A DNA stretch of 64,000 nt from Tillandsia leiboldiana (lineage: Eukaryota; Streptophyta; Magnoliopsida; Poales; Bromeliaceae). Position numbers and translations under genes: made by a program. Below are positions 61,619-64,000 of this stretch, in pieces (positions within the stretch are counted from its first letter, which is position 1; every line of letters begins with the position of its first letter). The DNA lies in NCBI GenBank assembly GCA_029204045.2, contig CM055075.1, positions 27,638,613 to 27,702,612 of the forward strand. Direction: 5' to 3'. The notes below the pieces were generated by a model. The model saw only the letters and a list, made by a program, of their open reading frames with translations, searched no databases and was not told the origin of the DNA.

Positions 61619-63791
61619 TCGCACCCTTAATGTCGCGATGAATAATCCCACGAGATGACAGTGTTCAAGCCCTGATAATAACTGTTGCATGTAGCACTTG
61701 TACCTGCGATAAATGCATGTAGCAAGAACACTTTCAGAAACTATCTAAACAATCAATGTATATTCATACAAAACTGAATTTCTGTATGTAGACAAAAAAG
61801 TAAAGCTTTCTGTAATGTAGGACAAAAGCTGAATTTCAGGGGTTCATCCAATTTTCTCCCAAGGGGGGCATTTTTGTAAGTAGAACGGATATGTGTAAGG
61901 AATTAAGTTTTTTTCCGGGGCATATATATGAAAATCCAAAATTTTGCACAGATATGTATGAAAATAGGTAATTTTGCAGTTTAAATGAACATAAACAAAC
62001 CTGTGCTCGCGAACTTGATGTCAGGGGAAGACGACAGTCCCGCAAGATCATGCTCCATATATTCAAAACGAGATATAAGCTACATGATAGCCTAGAGAAA
62101 ATCCAACCCCTCCAGCTTCATAACATTCGATGGTCGAGCCTTCTAAGTATCTGGTATTTCCCTTGCGCCATAACCTAACATCTCTGGCTCAAAGTTGTCG
62201 AACCGCACTTTTCTCAAGGCGACAAGCTTTCCTGTGTCGAGATCACGTGCTTAAAATACACTGCTATAGGTGCCTTGTCGATCTTCACAAATTCAGTCGA
62301 GAGATTGAACAAAATTAAGTCAAGAAGACGCGCATATACAAAAAATCACAATAATATTAACTAACTCAGCTGATATTGAATTAGATTCTGACAAAGACAT
62401 TTACTAAAAGTTGAAGGCATAATGTAAAGAATGCTAGCATCCAATAAAGGCCACAGGCACATCACTGATTTAGGCAATTATGAGACAGTTAAGGCTATTA
62501 TAATTGCCATTAGAACAATAGGCGGCTACTGTAGAATCAACCAATATCAGTTTGCTAACTTGCGACATAAAAAATGATTCTTTGCCTAAAGTTTGTTTTC
62601 AAATGAAACCGGACGAGCCATTAAGCCACCAACGGGTCTAAACCTTGAATTGCCAATATATTGCCCAAATAGTGGCTTGTATGCTCAACTTAGCAAGACA
62701 AATCGGTAAATATTGTGATTAAGCGGCAGCAATTACAAATTACCGGGTGGCAGCAAGCTGCATTAAGAATAAGAGCTGCCAAAATTGTAGTAGCTAGTAG
62801 ATGACCATAGAAAGATGACATAACAACGCATATACATCGTATATTAATTCCTTCCCGAATAAGTGAGCCCAGATCGAATATATTTATCAACTACTCGAAC
62901 TAATCAAAGAAAATAGAAGGTTTTTTTTTTTGTTTTATTCATGCTTTAGGTGAACATATGGGCTATTTTATAAGCATCCAAAAGGATTGAGAATTTAGTT
63001 CTATGAATCATCATAAAAAACCACAAATTGCTGAGTCTGCGTAAACAGCTAAAAACATGTATGTTGCAGATGTGAGAATCCAGATAAAGGATTTTCCGGG
63101 CCATCAATAAAATACATTGAACACTGGGGTGAAGGGACACTCCAAAGAGTTCAACAACACTACTTGTCATGCTAAGATGCAGAGAATTTGAGGTAATTGA
63201 GGCAGTGTGATGCCCATTTCAGCATACAAACCAGCAAAGGAGGGAGAAAAGCTTCAAAAAGGCAACAATTTCATTCCATTCCATTCCATTGCTATAAACC
63301 ATCCTCAATTGCAGCAAACAAAAAAAAATAAAGTAAGGTTTAATAAGCTTAGAAAACCCCCAATTTACCTACCTTCTCCAATTTTTCTCGCAAGGAGTCG
63401 GCTTTAAGGGGCACCCACCCATGAATGGCCTCCCCGGCCCACGGCGGTGAGCCACGGGGGCCACCCGCGGCGACCTGCTCCCCTTCCAAGTACCTATGGA
63501 GGTTCCTCAGCCTCAGCCTCCGCGAGCTCGCCGCGCTCAGGCTCGCCCTCAGCGACCCGCCCGCATCGCCGCCGCGACCGCCCCCTTCCTCCTCCTCCTC
63601 CTCCCCCTCCCCCCCCCCCTTCTTTCCGGCCGCATCGCGATCGCCCCTCCGCCGCCGCGAGGAGAAGGACGACGAAGCGAGATCGGCTCCACTCCGCGCC
63701 CCCCGCCGCCGCCGCCGCGGAGGGCGCCGGAGGAGTCGACCGCGGCGGGGGTGACGGAAACCGCCTTCTTCTTCGACGCGACGCAGCCCAT
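61619..63791 (-). pseudogene. CDK-like kinase fragment, copy 3, with many indels
   Basis: This is collinear with about 26309-28472 of copy 1. The exon 3 start (61619-about 61704), exon 2 (about 61998-62283) and exon 1 (about 63381-63791, MGCVASKKK) are recognisable. Single-base gains and losses occur every few tens of bases in exons and introns alike (for example CCACGAGATGACAG against CCACGCGAATGACAG, and ATCGACAAGG against ATCGGACAAGG). Even homopolymers in the intron are affected. No reading frame survives. The even spread of indels over coding and non-coding DNA suggests an uncorrected long-read contig or haplotig and not an evolved pseudogene. Confidence 0.75.
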
Positions 63792-64000
63792 CTCCGGATC
63801 GCTAGGGCATCATGCCGAGGAGGATCTCAATAGAGGAAAGGGATTGGGGGAAGCTAAAAATGGGGTGGGGGGGGTGAAAAGGTGGGGTCTTTGGGGACCC
63901 TTTTCCACCTCGTCGTTTGCTATTCTCTTCTCTGATCGATCTTTTCGTTAGGGTTTTGCGCGAGATTTGCGTTGGGAGAGGAGAGAGGGAGAGGTAGGAG
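63792..64000. other. Kinase 5' flank, third copy
   Basis: Matches the sequence upstream of the kinase start codon in copies 1 and 2 (GGGATTGGGGGAAGC..., CTCTGATCGATCTTTTCG) with extra or missing single bases, and runs off the window. Confidence 0.7.

Noticed and set aside
61836..62320. A diverged kinase paralogue in contig C
   Set aside because: Differences from copies 1 and 2 are mostly single-base indels spread evenly over introns and exons, which suits low consensus quality better than divergence.

Overview
The window is nuclear DNA of a flowering plant. It has intron-rich genes with GT-AG introns, AT-rich intergenic DNA full of small non-autonomous transposons, Arabidopsis-type degenerate telomere-like repeats, and plant-specific families (a class II formin with a PTEN-like head, an MGCVxSK-type CDK-like kinase, an organellar Met-tRNA synthetase). 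GC-rich first exons against AT-rich introns suggest a monocot, probably not a grass; the species cannot be named from sequence alone. Two runs of exactly 100 N (31513-31612 and 61519-61618) are scaffold joins, so three contigs are present: A (1-31512), B (31613-61518) and C (61619 onward).

Contig A carries, all on the minus strand, a full-length class II formin (1187-12125; PTEN-like, C2, very long FH1, FH2), a head-only formin paralogue lacking FH1 and FH2 (18401-21179), and an IBS1-type CDK-like kinase (23592-28472). Between and inside these genes lie a TRIM retrotransposon in a formin intron, several inverted-repeat MITEs, a 15 kb-region minisatellite and a 1.2 kb fold-back element.

The last 10.8 kb of contig A (20741-31512) repeats as the first 10.8 kb of contig B (31613-about 42381), giving a second kinase copy. 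The two copies differ mainly by single-base indels that cluster at the two contig ends. That is what an unmerged contig overlap looks like, so the apparent tandem duplication is probably an assembly artefact. Contig C starts with a third, indel-rich piece of the same kinase locus.

The unique part of contig B (42.4-61.5 kb) begins with a transposon-dense zone (43.9-53.8 kb). It holds at least five MITE families, many bounded by (TA)n/(GA)n microsatellites, one of them built as an array of five hairpins, plus a complete 573 bp TRIM. It is followed by a plant HNH-endonuclease-domain gene (minus, 54147-56013) and the 5' two thirds of an organellar methionyl-tRNA synthetase gene (plus, 57008-60997). 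The synthetase gene is cut off by another TRIM fragment and the second gap. The formin, HNH and synthetase genes each contain 1-base frame breaks, several in homopolymers, that look more like sequence errors than decay.

The genes do not form a pathway: they are independent housekeeping, cytoskeletal and signalling genes. The most interesting content is the architecture of the small transposons, the formin paralogue reduced to its PTEN/C2 head, and the assembly structure.
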